64,000 nt of DNA from Sphingobacteriales bacterium (GCA_021298155.1 JAJTEN010000007.1:54932-118931); one strand, 5' to 3'. Shown: positions 28,786-38,531, counted from the first letter of the stretch. The notes: a model not told the origin generated them from the letters alone. Program-made: numbers and translations.

Positions 28786-30771
28786 GTTCAATAAGGTTGT
28801 TTCATTAATGTGTAAAGGGTATTTAGTACGCAACTCTTTTACCCATTCTGCCATTAAGAATTCTTGATAATCACTTGTTACTAATCCTTTCGCTTCTTTC
28901 AAAGTTTTTGGCTCAGCTGGAATAACTCCCAAAACATAATAAAAACGATTTACATCTAAGTCTGTTATATCTACTACTCCTTTTTTATCCCATAATTTTG
29001 CCGCAGTAGCATCAGACTTTTCAGACTTATAATCTTTAGCAATTAATGCATTTTTGAGCTTTTTATTCATTTTCTTGAATACCTCTGATTCAGACTTACC
29101 TGCATTAAACATTTTCATGGCTGCAGCTTTTGTTTTTGAATCTACGCAATTGTAAACCTGGTAATTTATGCGCTCTTTCCACATATACTTTGCTTTAGAA
29201 ACGCTATAAAAAGCCTCCAATCCCAATGTATCTGAACTGGCTTTACTCCATACTTTACGATCGGTTAAATCAAATAATAAAATTCCATCGTGGTACTCAT
29301 TCATGATATTTTTGAAATCAGCATACTTCGTTTCTAAAATACTTTCTTCATACGCTAAACATTTCTCATTGGCCCAATTTGTATATACATTTTTGGCTAC
29401 CGTACCCGGATTTCCCTTTTCAACTGGCTCTTGATTGGCCTCTAAATAGCTTCCAAAGTCATTGGTATTGTAAGTTAGGTTTCCAACTGAAAATAAAACT
29501 TTAGGCGCAACTTGTGGCACAAACTTCCAATTTCCATTAATGAAGCTAGTATCTAATTTAGCGGTAAACTCATTTAAATTTGCTATATTTTCTTTGAAAT
29601 TGTTTTCTTTCTTAACCCTAATTATTACGGCTGTTTTAGACCCTTCTGAGCGACTATCACGGGTAACTTTATTTTTAATAATGTCTTGAAGCTCTTTGTA
29701 CTCACCAAGCGGACGAAAATCGTTGTACTTAACAATATGCCAACCATAATCTGTTGAAAAAGGCTTAGAAACCATTCCTGGCTTTAATGCAAAACAAACA
29801 TCTTTAAATTCATCAGGATAACCACTCAAACTAGCCATCCAATTCATTAATCCGTTTGCACCTTTGCTTCCGTCATCTTGCGAATATTTTTCAACCACCG
29901 AATCAAAACTGTGTCCTTCATTTAATTCTTTATAAGCAGCCTCAATTCTTTCTTTTGCATTTTTGTATGTTTCCTCAGTGGCTCCATAACCCGTTCTAAC
30001 CATAATATGTTGAACCTTAACCTCACCTCTAGCTGGGCGTTTGTTGTTAACCTGCATTATGTGGTAGCCAAATTGGGTGCGAAAAGGCATACTTATTTCT
30101 CCTTTATTTATGCTGTATGCCGTATTCTCAAATGGATATACCATTTGAAAAACAGTAAACCAACCCAATTTACCATAGTTTTTTACTGCAGATGGATCTT
30201 CAGAAAACTTGGCTGCCAAACTATCAAACGACTCACCTTTAATAGCTCTGCGACGGATATCAGATATTTTATTCCAAGCTGCTAAGGTATCCTTTGGAGC
30301 AGCATTAGGGGAAACATTAATTAAAATGTGACTTGCATTTACCTCAGATTTCATGCGCTCATATGCTTCTTGCATTAATCCTTCGGTAACCTTTTTGTCA
30401 TTTAAATAGGGCGCGGCCAATTGCTTGCGATACCCGGCTAATTCAGAGCGAAAAGCTGGATTAGTATCTAAGCTCATTGCCATTGCCTCCTTAACCTTTA
30501 ACTTAAAATTTACATACAAATCTAAGTACTCCCTTATTTCAGCTTCTGAAGGCTTGGTCTTGTCTTTTCTGTTCTTGTTCAGTTGACGCAAAAATTCATC
30601 TTCCCGAACAGATTCATCACCAATACTAAAAATAACGGGATTGGTTTGAACAACTTCTGGTGCTACAGTTTTTGAGGCCTGCACATTTTTAGAACTTTTT
30701 TGAGCACTTACTTGAAATGCGCTTAAACAACCTAAAAAACCAAGCAATAACGCGGTTTTCTTCATATTCAT
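28774..30771 (-). CDS. Secreted peptidyl-prolyl isomerase with two rotamase domains
   Basis: A 665-residue periplasmic folding factor of the SurA/PpiD type. It has a signal peptide (residues 1-24, cut after SAQ), an N-terminal helical chaperone region (about 45-125), a first parvulin domain about 130-235 (ASHILINVSP to GYHIMQVN), a second about 243-350 (VKVQHIMVR to GWHIVKYN), and a long C-terminal region with no clear homology. Start is 30771, or two codons later (30765). It probably assists outer-membrane protein biogenesis. An excellent promoter precedes it. Confidence 0.9.
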   Translation of the reverse strand: MNMKKTALLLGFLGCLSAFQVSAQKSSKNVQASKTVAPEVVQTNPVIFSIGDESVREDEFLRQLNKNRKDKTKPSEAEIREYLDLYVNFKLKVKEAMAMSLDTNPAFRSELAGYRKQLAAPYLNDKKVTEGLMQEAYERMKSEVNASHILINVSPNAAPKDTLAAWNKISDIRRRAIKGESFDSLAAKFSEDPSAVKNYGKLGWFTVFQMVYPFENTAYSINKGEISMPFRTQFGYHIMQVNNKRPARGEVKVQHIMVRTGYGATEETYKNAKERIEAAYKELNEGHSFDSVVEKYSQDDGSKGANGLMNWMASLSGYPDEFKDVCFALKPGMVSKPFSTDYGWHIVKYNDFRPLGEYKELQDIIKNKVTRDSRSEGSKTAVIIRVKKENNFKENIANLNEFTAKLDTSFINGNWKFVPQVAPKVLFSVGNLTYNTNDFGSYLEANQEPVEKGNPGTVAKNVYTNWANEKCLAYEESILETKYADFKNIMNEYHDGILLFDLTDRKVWSKASSDTLGLEAFYSVSKAKYMWKERINYQVYNCVDSKTKAAAMKMFNAGKSESEVFKKMNKKLKNALIAKDYKSEKSDATAAKLWDKKGVVDITDLDVNRFYYVLGVIPAEPKTLKEAKGLVTSDYQEFLMAEWVKELRTKYPLHINETTLLNLTR

Positions 30772-30788
30772 ATTTTAATTAAGAGTTG

Positions 30789-30818
30789 CAAAAATAGGAA
30801 TTTGAGGCAGCCATGCAA
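30789..30818 (-). promoter_or_regulatory. Bacteroidota-type promoter for the isomerase gene
   Basis: On the minus strand a TTG (30818-30816) is followed after exactly 19 bases by TATTTTTG (30796-30789), matching the TTG-N17-23-TAnnTTTG consensus. The start codon lies about 18 bases beyond the -7 box, giving a very short leader. This is one of the two cleanest promoters in the window. Confidence 0.7.
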
Positions 30819-30860
30819 ATATTGCATTAGATTAAATACATATTTAAAACAGGTTTTACA

Positions 30861-31616
30861 TTAACTTAGCAAATTCATGGCGTATATTACTGGCTTAGAG
30901 GGACTAGCATCTGAGCATAGACTAGCAATTTGAATATTTAAAAAATAAATCCCATCTCCAATCTCATTGGGCACAAAAATCATCTCACTAATAGTAGCCG
31001 TATTTCTTGGATTGCTCGGATAATTCCAAAAAGCCTTGTGTGCCAGCATTGCACCACCATCCTCTTCACGATCTACAGATGGCAAATCTACCAATATGTG
31101 TTCAATGCCATTTTCGGCTAAATACTTACATAAATCTGGGGCTAAATAGGCCGGATTATTACCCGAATATTGTTGGGTTTTCTTATCCATACCATTTGGC
31201 AATGTTCGTATGATTAATGCCTCAACCTGTGGATGCAACCAATTGTCTTCATCAGGTAACATTACCACACTATCCCCAGTTTCTGTTTGAACCAATGGAA
31301 AACTCCTCAATTGAGCAAAATAATGAAATTTTGAAAGGGATTGATGTATACTAAATCGCTCCGGCATAATATGTCCTACACACTCGGTATGCGTTCCATT
31401 TCCATGGGCATTGATAAATAAATTTTCACAATTGGCGCCACTTCCTTTCATTACAGACCCTACAAAATCACCAACAACAATTGGCTCGAACCGAGGAGCA
31501 GGAATATGAAATGCATTAGGATTATTGTTACCACTTTCAAGCGCTAACGATAAGTCTATAGGTAAGTTTAAATCTATCACCCAATTTTTTTGCTGCCAAT
31601 GCGTTGTAATTTTCAT
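30861..31616 (-). CDS. Cyclase-family amidohydrolase (kynurenine formamidase-like)
   Basis: A 251-residue member of the metal-dependent cyclase family. The signature HxGxGTHxDxxxH is seen as NAHGNGTHTECVGH, with the usual aspartate replaced by glutamate. A later conserved region, DLPSVDREEDGG, fits the second substrate loop. Family activities include N-formylkynurenine hydrolysis and isatin hydrolysis, so the exact reaction is open. No tryptophan-catabolism genes are nearby. It is divergent from the histidine kinase at 31690. Confidence 0.78.
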   Translation of the reverse strand: MKITTHWQQKNWVIDLNLPIDLSLALESGNNNPNAFHIPAPRFEPIVVGDFVGSVMKGSGANCENLFINAHGNGTHTECVGHIMPERFSIHQSLSKFHYFAQLRSFPLVQTETGDSVVMLPDEDNWLHPQVEALIIRTLPNGMDKKTQQYSGNNPAYLAPDLCKYLAENGIEHILVDLPSVDREEDGGAMLAHKAFWNYPSNPRNTATISEMIFVPNEIGDGIYFLNIQIASLCSDASPSKPVIYAMNLLS

Positions 31617-31650
31617 AACTATAATCTAAATCGCAAATATTAGATTTTGT

Positions 31651-31679
31651 TTGGGATTTATTAGCAATTCTTATATTTG
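31651..31679 (+). promoter_or_regulatory. Bacteroidota-type promoter for the orphan histidine kinase
   Basis: TTG at 31651-31653, then 18 bases, then TATATTTG at 31672-31679, matching the consensus. The start codon at 31690 is only 10 bases beyond the -7 box, so the transcript is nearly leaderless. Confidence 0.65.
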
Positions 31680-31689
31680 ACAATTACGC

Positions 31690-32850
31690 ATGAAAGCATA
31701 CGAAAAAAAACGTTGGTGGAAAATTGCCATTTTTATTGCAGCACTATTCATTGGGGGTTTCTCTTTATGGTATACACAAGCCTTAGTAAAAGATTTAGCC
31801 ATTCAAGAAGACAAAAAGATTAAATTATGGGCCAATGCCACTCGCCAATTAGGGGCTGCTACAGGCGAAACAGATATTAATTTTTTACTCGACATCATCA
31901 AAGATAATGAAACCATTCCAACCATCTTGGTAGATGAAAAAAATCAAATCATTTCGCACCGTAACCTAAACCCTAAAAGAGAAAATGATAGTAATTATTT
32001 GTACCAAGAATTAGCACTCATGATGGCCGAACATGAGCCTATAAAAATTGAATATGATTTAGCAAACAATCAATATAATTTTTTGTACTATAAAAATTCA
32101 TATTTGTTAACGGCTCTTAAAACGTATCCGTTAATTCAACTCGGACTCATTGCCTTTTTTGCCATTATGAGTTATTTTGCCTTAAGCAGCAGCAGACGGG
32201 CAGAACAAAATCAAGTTTGGGTGGGCATGAGCAAAGAAACGGCACATCAATTGGGAACGCCCATTTCTAGTTTAAGAGAATGGCACAATATGCTTAAAGA
32301 AAGCGAAAAAGACCAACAAGAAGAAATTTTAAAAGAGGTAGATTATGATATTAAAAGGCTAGAGCTCATCACAGAGCGCTTTTCTAAAATTGGGTCTGAA
32401 CCAATATTAAAAGCAGAAAATCTAGACTTAGTAGTAGAAAAATCTATTAGCTATTTGCGAAATAGGGTTTCCAGTAGGGTAAAAATAAGAGTAGATATTG
32501 GCAAACCTGGCAATTGGGCAAATATCAATGTTCCCTTATTTGATTGGGTTATAGAAAACCTCTGCAAAAACGCCATTGATGCCATGGAAGGAGAAGGCGC
32601 TTTAACCCTACTCATAAACCACGATGCCAAACATGTTTATATAGATATCACAGATACCGGAAAAGGCATTCCGAAAGGTAAGTTTAAAACCGTTTTTAAA
32701 CCCGGTTATACCACCAAAAAAAGAGGTTGGGGATTGGGTCTCTCATTAGTAAAACGCATCATAACAGAATACCACAAAGGCCAAATATATGTGCGTCATT
32801 CAGAACTTGGCAAAGGCACCACAATTAGAATGGTTTTAAATGCCGTTTGA
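31690..32850 (+). CDS. Membrane sensor histidine kinase without neighbouring regulator
   Basis: A 386-residue kinase. Two membrane helices (about 11-30 and 147-166) flank a periplasmic sensor domain of about 115 residues. The dimerisation helix has His186 in SKETAHQLGTPISSL. The ATPase domain has the N-box ENLCKNAIDA, G1 DTGKGIP and G2 motif WGLGLSLVKRI. There is no HAMP domain. No response regulator lies beside it; flanking genes are unrelated. The H-box with QLGTP is a recurrent Bacteroidota variant. Confidence 0.88.
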   Translation: MKAYEKKRWWKIAIFIAALFIGGFSLWYTQALVKDLAIQEDKKIKLWANATRQLGAATGETDINFLLDIIKDNETIPTILVDEKNQIISHRNLNPKRENDSNYLYQELALMMAEHEPIKIEYDLANNQYNFLYYKNSYLLTALKTYPLIQLGLIAFFAIMSYFALSSSRRAEQNQVWVGMSKETAHQLGTPISSLREWHNMLKESEKDQQEEILKEVDYDIKRLELITERFSKIGSEPILKAENLDLVVEKSISYLRNRVSSRVKIRVDIGKPGNWANINVPLFDWVIENLCKNAIDAMEGEGALTLLINHDAKHVYIDITDTGKGIPKGKFKTVFKPGYTTKKRGWGLGLSLVKRIITEYHKGQIYVRHSELGKGTTIRMVLNAV

Positions 32851-32857
32851 TAATATC

Positions 32858-34864
32858 TTACTCCTTCACAAACCTTTCCACCCAAGTTTGGTTCAAACCA
32901 GTTAATTGAATAATGTATACTCCTTTTGGTAAGTTCTCTACTGAAATGTGATTTAATGTAGCATTAAGCGTGCCTGCTGCTAGTGTTTGCCCCAGGGTAT
33001 TGCTAATAACAAATTGGACAGCTTTACTTGCACTGCTTTTTACATAAAGTATATCTTTAGCTGGATTTGGATACAAAACTGCCTCCCATTTTTGCTCAGC
33101 ATCTAACAAACTACTGGTGCCAATTTGTATTATGGCTGTTTCCGAAATTACATCACAGTTTGCGTTAGCAATTTTGCACCTAAACTGCTGATTATTGTTG
33201 ATAGAACCAACATTGGAAACGCGCAATTCGCGTGTTTTTACACCACTGTACTGACCAGCATTTTCTAGGTCCTGAAACCCAAAACCAATATTACTTTGCC
33301 ATTGAAAGGTACTGCTTACAGTATCGCTCACTTCTGCTTTAAAAATGGCAGTAGCACCCAATACTACATTGGCGTTTTCGGGCGATTTTACCAATAAACT
33401 ACAAGGAGAATTTACAACAAACTGTCCCATCATACCATCGTCTTCATGCGTTAACATGTGACAATGGTACATGTAAGGTAAAGTATCGTTAAAAAAGTCT
33501 TCAAATTTAGTTATAAACCTTACCACACCATTACCGCCTGGCACCAATACCACATCTTTTCTGCCACGCATATTAGCTGGTGGTGCTGCGCCATTTATAT
33601 CTAGAATATAAAAGCTCACATTATGTATATGAAATGGGTGCGCAATAGGAGTTTGGTTTCTCAATTCCCAAATTTCAATATTGTTAAATGGCACCTTAAA
33701 ATTAATTACATCCATATCAAAATGGGCATCGTTGATGGTAAACGGACCGTTTATAGCCCCAGGTCCCATATTCATCGACATAAACACCAAATTTCTGGTG
33801 GCCTGAGCCGAGGCTGCTGGCCAAGGATTATGTGCAATTAAACTGCTAGGTATGCTAGTTACAGGGTTGCTTGTGGCTGAACCAATTTGAATATTCAACA
33901 AAGAAAAATTAGCCCCATTGAGCGGATTGCTGGTATAACCCGGAATGGTTTGTCCGGCTCCCATACCTGGCTGGGCAGCACCATATCTTGCATTTGGAAT
34001 CTCGGTTCCATAGTTCATAAGTTGAATAGAACTACCAGCTACATCTGCCAAGTTTATCAATATTTCTGCACGTTCTCCCGGAGCAATTAATAACCTGGTA
34101 AGCGCAACAGGCGCGCTTAATAAACCACCATCTCCCCCAATTTGGTAAAAACTTTGGTTATTGCTGAACCCAATATTATACACTCTCTCTGGCGAACCAT
34201 TTAATAATCGGAGACGAATAACTTGTTTAGGCGCATTTAAAAATGGCTTGTAAGTTCCGTTAATAAGTACGGTTGAATCTAATGCTGTATGCGCAGTAAT
34301 TATTTGGTTATTGGCATCAATTCCTTTACTTTGAATAGCTATTGGAAAATCATCTACCCCATACTTTCGCGGCAAGTTAATTGCAGCCTCTAGTGAGTCT
34401 CTAACAATTATAAACCCTGCAATACCCATTTGCACTTGGTCATATGTTTTATAGTGCAAATGCGGATGATACCAATGTGTAGAGGCATGGTCTAATACCT
34501 CAAACGAAGGCGACCATTCTTTGCCTGGCAATATGGTTATATGCGGACCCCCATCATTTTGCGGAGCTACATGCATACCATGCCAATGAATGGTGGTTGT
34601 ATCTGAGAGGTTATTCTTAACACGCATGGTAACATTTTGGTGCTTGTTTAAAATAATGGTAGGCGCCAAAATAGGACCATTTATGCCCATGGTTTGAGTA
34701 ATATTACCAGAAAAAATTTGTTTTGAACCATTTTGAATATTCAATTGAATTTCTGTCCCACTCAGCGTATCTGGAATCGTTAACAGGTTTTGTGCAGAAA
34801 CAAAAGCACTGCCAAGCAAGAAACCCAAACATGCATGCACCAAACGAGTAAAGTTATTTTTCAT
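32858..34864 (-). CDS. Secreted multicopper oxidase with Ig-like and T9SS sorting domains
   Basis: A 668-residue exported oxidase. A signal peptide (about 1-24) precedes three cupredoxin domains. Copper ligands are intact: HWH at 93-95, HWYHPHLH at 130-137, HPFHIH at 409-414 and HCHMLTHEDDGMM at 467-479, including the type 1 cysteine Cys468 and a candidate axial methionine. An Ig-like domain (about 488-580) and a type A T9SS sorting tail (about 595-668, starting YPNPAKDILYV and ending GVYIIQLTG) follow. It should leave the cell through the SprA-type channel and may be surface-anchored. Substrate (copper, manganese, phenolics or bilirubin) is unknown. The methionine-rich FMSMNMGPG loop suggests a metal-oxidising type. 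Confidence 0.88.
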   Translation of the reverse strand: MKNNFTRLVHACLGFLLGSAFVSAQNLLTIPDTLSGTEIQLNIQNGSKQIFSGNITQTMGINGPILAPTIILNKHQNVTMRVKNNLSDTTTIHWHGMHVAPQNDGGPHITILPGKEWSPSFEVLDHASTHWYHPHLHYKTYDQVQMGIAGFIIVRDSLEAAINLPRKYGVDDFPIAIQSKGIDANNQIITAHTALDSTVLINGTYKPFLNAPKQVIRLRLLNGSPERVYNIGFSNNQSFYQIGGDGGLLSAPVALTRLLIAPGERAEILINLADVAGSSIQLMNYGTEIPNARYGAAQPGMGAGQTIPGYTSNPLNGANFSLLNIQIGSATSNPVTSIPSSLIAHNPWPAASAQATRNLVFMSMNMGPGAINGPFTINDAHFDMDVINFKVPFNNIEIWELRNQTPIAHPFHIHNVSFYILDINGAAPPANMRGRKDVVLVPGGNGVVRFITKFEDFFNDTLPYMYHCHMLTHEDDGMMGQFVVNSPCSLLVKSPENANVVLGATAIFKAEVSDTVSSTFQWQSNIGFGFQDLENAGQYSGVKTRELRVSNVGSINNNQQFRCKIANANCDVISETAIIQIGTSSLLDAEQKWEAVLYPNPAKDILYVKSSASKAVQFVISNTLGQTLAAGTLNATLNHISVENLPKGVYIIQLTGLNQTWVERFVKE

Positions 34865-34910
34865 ATTGAATCAATTTTTATTCGAATATACTGTTAGTTT
34901 TAAAATTGAA

Positions 34911-34926
34911 TGTAACTTTTGTTACA
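34911..34926. promoter_or_regulatory. Perfect dyad upstream of the multicopper oxidase
   Basis: TGTAAC-TTTT-GTTACA is a perfect 6-base dyad with a 4-base centre, 46 bases before the oxidase start. Its half-sites and spacing resemble operators of the Crp/Fnr family. No such regulator is in the window. Regulation of the oxidase is an inference from position; ruvX lies 146 bases away on the other side. Confidence 0.45.
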
Positions 34927-35072
34927 GGTTAACACTATATAATTCAGTTGAGTATCAAATGTTAACCGAAGAAAGAATTACAATACTATAATTCGAAATT
35001 CACACTATAACTCAAAAGTGTTTCCATTCCTGCTTCGAATTTTGCTTTTAAATCTTTTCTTTGTGCAAAATT

Positions 35073-35486
35073 ATGGGAAGAATATTGGCAATAGATTTTG
35101 GCACAAAGCGCTGTGGCTTGGCGGTAACCGACCCATTGCAAATAATTGCCAGTGGCATGGCTACGCAAAGAACCCATGATATGTTGCCCTTTTTAAAAGA
35201 GTATTTCAACAAAGAAACTGTAGACTGTGTGGTAGTGGGCAAACCCCTTCAAATGGATGGTTCTGATTCTGAATCGGCGGTTCATGTAGAAAAATTTATA
35301 TCTTTGCTATCTAAAAATTTCCCAACAATGTCTATCAAGCGAATTGATGAGCGCCTAACCTCAAGAATGGCACAAGCAGCCATGCTAGAAATGGGACTCA
35401 AAAAAATGGATAGACAAAAAAAAGGAAATGTAGACCAAATAAGCGCCGTGCTTATCTTGCAAACCTACTTAGAAAATAAATTTTAA
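35073..35486 (+). CDS. ruvX: Putative pre-16S rRNA nuclease / Holliday junction resolvase YqgF
   Basis: A RNase H-like protein of 137 residues. The start is placed at the ATG 35073 (MGRILAIDFGTK), since the open frame begins only four codons earlier at a TTG. The catalytic acidic residues lie in ILAIDFGTKR, VVVGKPLQMDGS and DERLTSRMA, and the final strand VDQISAVLILQTYL carries the last one. YqgF is known as a 5'-end processing factor of 16S rRNA. It is followed by def at 15 bases and probably shares its transcript. Confidence 0.93.
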   Translation: MGRILAIDFGTKRCGLAVTDPLQIIASGMATQRTHDMLPFLKEYFNKETVDCVVVGKPLQMDGSDSESAVHVEKFISLLSKNFPTMSIKRIDERLTSRMAQAAMLEMGLKKMDRQKKGNVDQISAVLILQTYLENKF

Positions 35487-35501
35487 TTAATATACCGCAG
35501 C

Positions 35502-36056
35502 ATGATTCTTCCAATAATTGCCTATGGCGACCCAGTACTAAGAAAAATAGGTTCAAACATTGATAAAGATTATAAAGACCTAAACAAACTCATAGAAAAT
35601 ATGTGGGAAACCATGTATAATGCACATGGCGTTGGATTAGCTGCTCCACAAATTGGGAAATCAATTAACCTATTTCTAGTAGATACCACAGCCTTCGACG
35701 AGGAAAGTTATCCAGAAGTAAAAAAAGTATTCATAAATTCCGAAATCATTGAAGAATGGGGCGATAAATGGGAATATGAGGAAGGTTGTTTAAGCATTCC
35801 ACATATCAGAGAAAAAGTTAGCCGACACGCAGAACTTAAATTGCGCTACCAAGACGAACATTTTAATTGGCATGAAGAAACCTTTACCGGCATTGCTGCT
35901 AGGGTAATTCAGCATGAATACGACCATTGTAAAGGAAAGCTATTTGTAGATTATATTTCTGAATTAAAACGCAGACTTATTAAAAATAAGCTCATCAATA
36001 TTTCTAAAGGTGGCGCCAGAGTAGACTATAAAATGCGCATTCCAAGCACCCGCTAA
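35502..36056 (+). CDS. def: Peptide deformylase
   Basis: Removes the formyl group from nascent N-terminal methionine. The 184-residue protein has the three motifs GVGLAAPQIG, EEGCLSIP (metal cysteine) and HEYDH in QHEYDHCKGKLF. All three metal ligands are present. A basic C-terminal extension of about 20 residues (KGGARVDYKM) is typical of Bacteroidota. Forms a pair with ruvX. Confidence 0.96.
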   Translation: MILPIIAYGDPVLRKIGSNIDKDYKDLNKLIENMWETMYNAHGVGLAAPQIGKSINLFLVDTTAFDEESYPEVKKVFINSEIIEEWGDKWEYEEGCLSIPHIREKVSRHAELKLRYQDEHFNWHEETFTGIAARVIQHEYDHCKGKLFVDYISELKRRLIKNKLINISKGGARVDYKMRIPSTR

Positions 36057-36181
36057 ATTCCTTTATTTGTATAATTTTTTTACTATTTGCATAATTCGCA
36101 AATAGTTTTTAAAAATTTCTTTCAAATCATTTGAAGCCTACAATGGTTTTAACTTTATTCGCGTACAATAAATAGTGATCA

Positions 36182-38080
36182 ATGGAGCAGAAATTCAACT
36201 TAAATTACTCATTCCCTTCTTTACATCCTTACTTAAAGAATGTAGCAAAAAATATAAAATCTCCAGATAGCGTATATTTGATGGAGAAAAAGAAAGACAA
36301 GTATCAAGAAATTACTTACCAACAAGTAATAGATGAAGCTAATGCTATTTCTGCTTTCTTTCATCATCACAATTACCAAAAACAAGACAGGGTAGCTTTA
36401 ATCATTGAGAATTGCCCAGAGTACATCTGCTTTGATCAAGGTTTAATGCAATTGGGTTTGGTAAACGTATCTATTTACCCCACTTTATCAGAATCTGAAG
36501 TGGCTTATATCATCAACGATTCAGGCGCTAAAGCCATTTTGGTGGGAACGCCATTTTTATTAAAGAAAATTAATAAAATTAAAGCAAGCTGCCCGAACCT
36601 AGAAACAATAATCATTGCTTTTGATACCGATAAAAAAGAAGCGGGTATGATTAGCTATTCAGAAATGATTGCATTTGGTTCGGAACAATACAAAACAACA
36701 CAAGCTCAAATTGACGAGAGATGTGCAGGTGTTACAAGAGATGATCTTTCTTGTTTATTATATACCTCTGGAACAACTGGTAAACCTAAAGGTGCCATGC
36801 TTACCCACGATAATTTTTTGAGCGATTTAGAGATGGCTCTTGAGCTCATTTATATTGTAAATAAGGATTATGTTTTCCTTTCTTTCCTTCCTATGTGTCA
36901 CGTTTATGAACGCACTGCTACCTATTATTTAAGTACCATTGTAGGCACCCAAATTGCCTTTGCACAAAGCCTAGAAGCACTCACAAGTAATATCCAAGAG
37001 GTAAAGCCAACAGCTATCTTAACGGTGCCACGTTTATTAGAAAGAATTGAGGAACGTGTTAGAAAAAATGTTACTTCTAAAGGAGGTTTAAGTTTAAAAA
37101 TATTTAATTGGGCAGTATCGGTTGGTGAAGAGCGCAGGCTTTTACGTGAACGGGATAGAACGCCAGGCATTTTGCTTTCCATCAAACTTGCCATTGCCGA
37201 AAAGTTAGTTTTTTCAAAGATTAAGGAAAAGCTTGGCGGCAATATGAAAATTATGATCAGTGGTGGTGGAGCCATGCCGCAACATGTAGGTGAGTTCTTT
37301 GGGAATTTAGGCGTATTGGTGTGTGAAGGTTATGGCTTAACAGAAACTTCTCCATTGGTAACAGCAAATGAACCACACCGCCAAGTTTTTGGTGCAGTAG
37401 GAAGAGTAGGAAGATTAAACGAAGTTGCCATCCAAAACCCAGATACCAAAGAAATTATAACCATTCAAACTTTTGATTCTTTCGACCCAAATTTTGAATG
37501 CGGCGAAGGTGAAATTTTAGTTCGTGGCAGAAATGTAATGAAGGGTTATTGGAATTTACCAGAAGCTACTGCCGAAGCCATTGATAAAGATGGCTGGTTA
37601 CATACCGGAGATGTAGGCAAATTCTACAAAGGATACTTAAAAATTACAGATCGAATTAAAAACATTTTAGTAAATTCATTTGGTAAAAATGTCTATCCTA
37701 CCCCAATAGAAAATACCTATTTGAAATCTAATAAAATTGAACAAATTTTCTTAATTGGCGATAAACAAGAGTATTTAACAGCAATCATTGTGCCTTCGAG
37801 AGAAGAAATGAAAGAAGTTTTTGGGGTTAAGGAGGACTATTTTGAACAAGCAGACGACTTTATCAGAGAAGAAGAGATAAGAAAATGGATTGAAGCTGAT
37901 TTACATATCTATGAAAAGGAATTAGGTAAATTTGAACGTGTAAAGCACTTTGCTGTTAAACGCAGATTATTTACCCTTGAAGCAGGAGAAATGACACCTA
38001 CCCAAAAGGTAAAACGTAAATTAGTAGAGCAAAAATACGCTGAAGAAATAAAGAAAATGTACGTGGTGTTGGTGGATTAA
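36182..38080 (+). CDS. Long-chain acyl-CoA synthetase (AMP-binding)
   Basis: Activates fatty acids to acyl-CoA through an acyl-adenylate. The 632-residue protein has the P-loop-like motif LLYTSGTTGKPKGAML (about 194-209), followed by GYGLTETSPLV and the A8 region GWLHTGDVGKFYKGYLKITDRIKN, with NSFGKNVYPTPIE. Length and the charged C-terminal KRRLFTLEAGEMTPTQKVKRK fit the FadD15-like group. Chain specificity is not readable. The stop shares TTAA with the convergent GNAT gene. Confidence 0.93.
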   Translation: MEQKFNLNYSFPSLHPYLKNVAKNIKSPDSVYLMEKKKDKYQEITYQQVIDEANAISAFFHHHNYQKQDRVALIIENCPEYICFDQGLMQLGLVNVSIYPTLSESEVAYIINDSGAKAILVGTPFLLKKINKIKASCPNLETIIIAFDTDKKEAGMISYSEMIAFGSEQYKTTQAQIDERCAGVTRDDLSCLLYTSGTTGKPKGAMLTHDNFLSDLEMALELIYIVNKDYVFLSFLPMCHVYERTATYYLSTIVGTQIAFAQSLEALTSNIQEVKPTAILTVPRLLERIEERVRKNVTSKGGLSLKIFNWAVSVGEERRLLRERDRTPGILLSIKLAIAEKLVFSKIKEKLGGNMKIMISGGGAMPQHVGEFFGNLGVLVCEGYGLTETSPLVTANEPHRQVFGAVGRVGRLNEVAIQNPDTKEIITIQTFDSFDPNFECGEGEILVRGRNVMKGYWNLPEATAEAIDKDGWLHTGDVGKFYKGYLKITDRIKNILVNSFGKNVYPTPIENTYLKSNKIEQIFLIGDKQEYLTAIIVPSREEMKEVFGVKEDYFEQADDFIREEEIRKWIEADLHIYEKELGKFERVKHFAVKRRLFTLEAGEMTPTQKVKRKLVEQKYAEEIKKMYVVLVD

Positions 38081-38502
38081 TTTTTCCGCCACTCCATTTT
38101 CACATGCTCAATGCCCGCTTCCCAAAAATGCTCACCAGTTGGAACAAATCCAAATTTAGCATACAAAGAAGAAGCCGTAAGTTGTGCATGCAAATAGATG
38201 AGTGAATTTTCCTCTTTAAGTTCATCAAGCAATGTTTGAACCAAGGCCGAACCAACTCCTCTATTTCTAGCTTTATCTAACACCGCAAAACGTTCTAGTT
38301 TAAATCCCTTTTCAGTTTCTCTAATACGCGCCGTACCCACAGGTTCATTAGCTATGGTTGCCAAGTAATGAATGGATTCTTCTTCAAACTCCCATTCTAT
38401 GTCTTCCGGGCAGTTTTGTTCAATAACAAATACTTCTCTTCTTATTGCCCACGCTTGCTGTAATTCAGCATCATCTGAAATTTTTTGAATCTCTATTTTC
38501 AT
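38077..38502 (-). CDS. GNAT-family N-acetyltransferase
   Basis: A 141-residue acetyltransferase. The start is placed at 38502 ([14 protein letters not shown]); upstream methionine is 15 codons further and would run across the aldolase promoter. The acetyl-CoA site is seen in [22 protein letters not shown], followed by [20 protein letters not shown]. It resembles the ElaA/YjdJ type group. Substrate unknown. Confidence 0.82.
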   Translation of the reverse strand: MKIEIQKISDDAELQQAWAIRREVFVIEQNCPEDIEWEFEEESIHYLATIANEPVGTARIRETEKGFKLERFAVLDKARNRGVGSALVQTLLDELKEENSLIYLHAQLTASSLYAKFGFVPTGEHFWEAGIEHVKMEWRKN

Positions 38503-38531
38503 TTTTTTTAAGGTTGTTTTACAAAAAAACG

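Noticed and set aside
34986..35242. Minus-strand frames near the start of ruvX
   Set aside because: They are antisense to a well conserved RuvX N-terminus and show no signal or domain.
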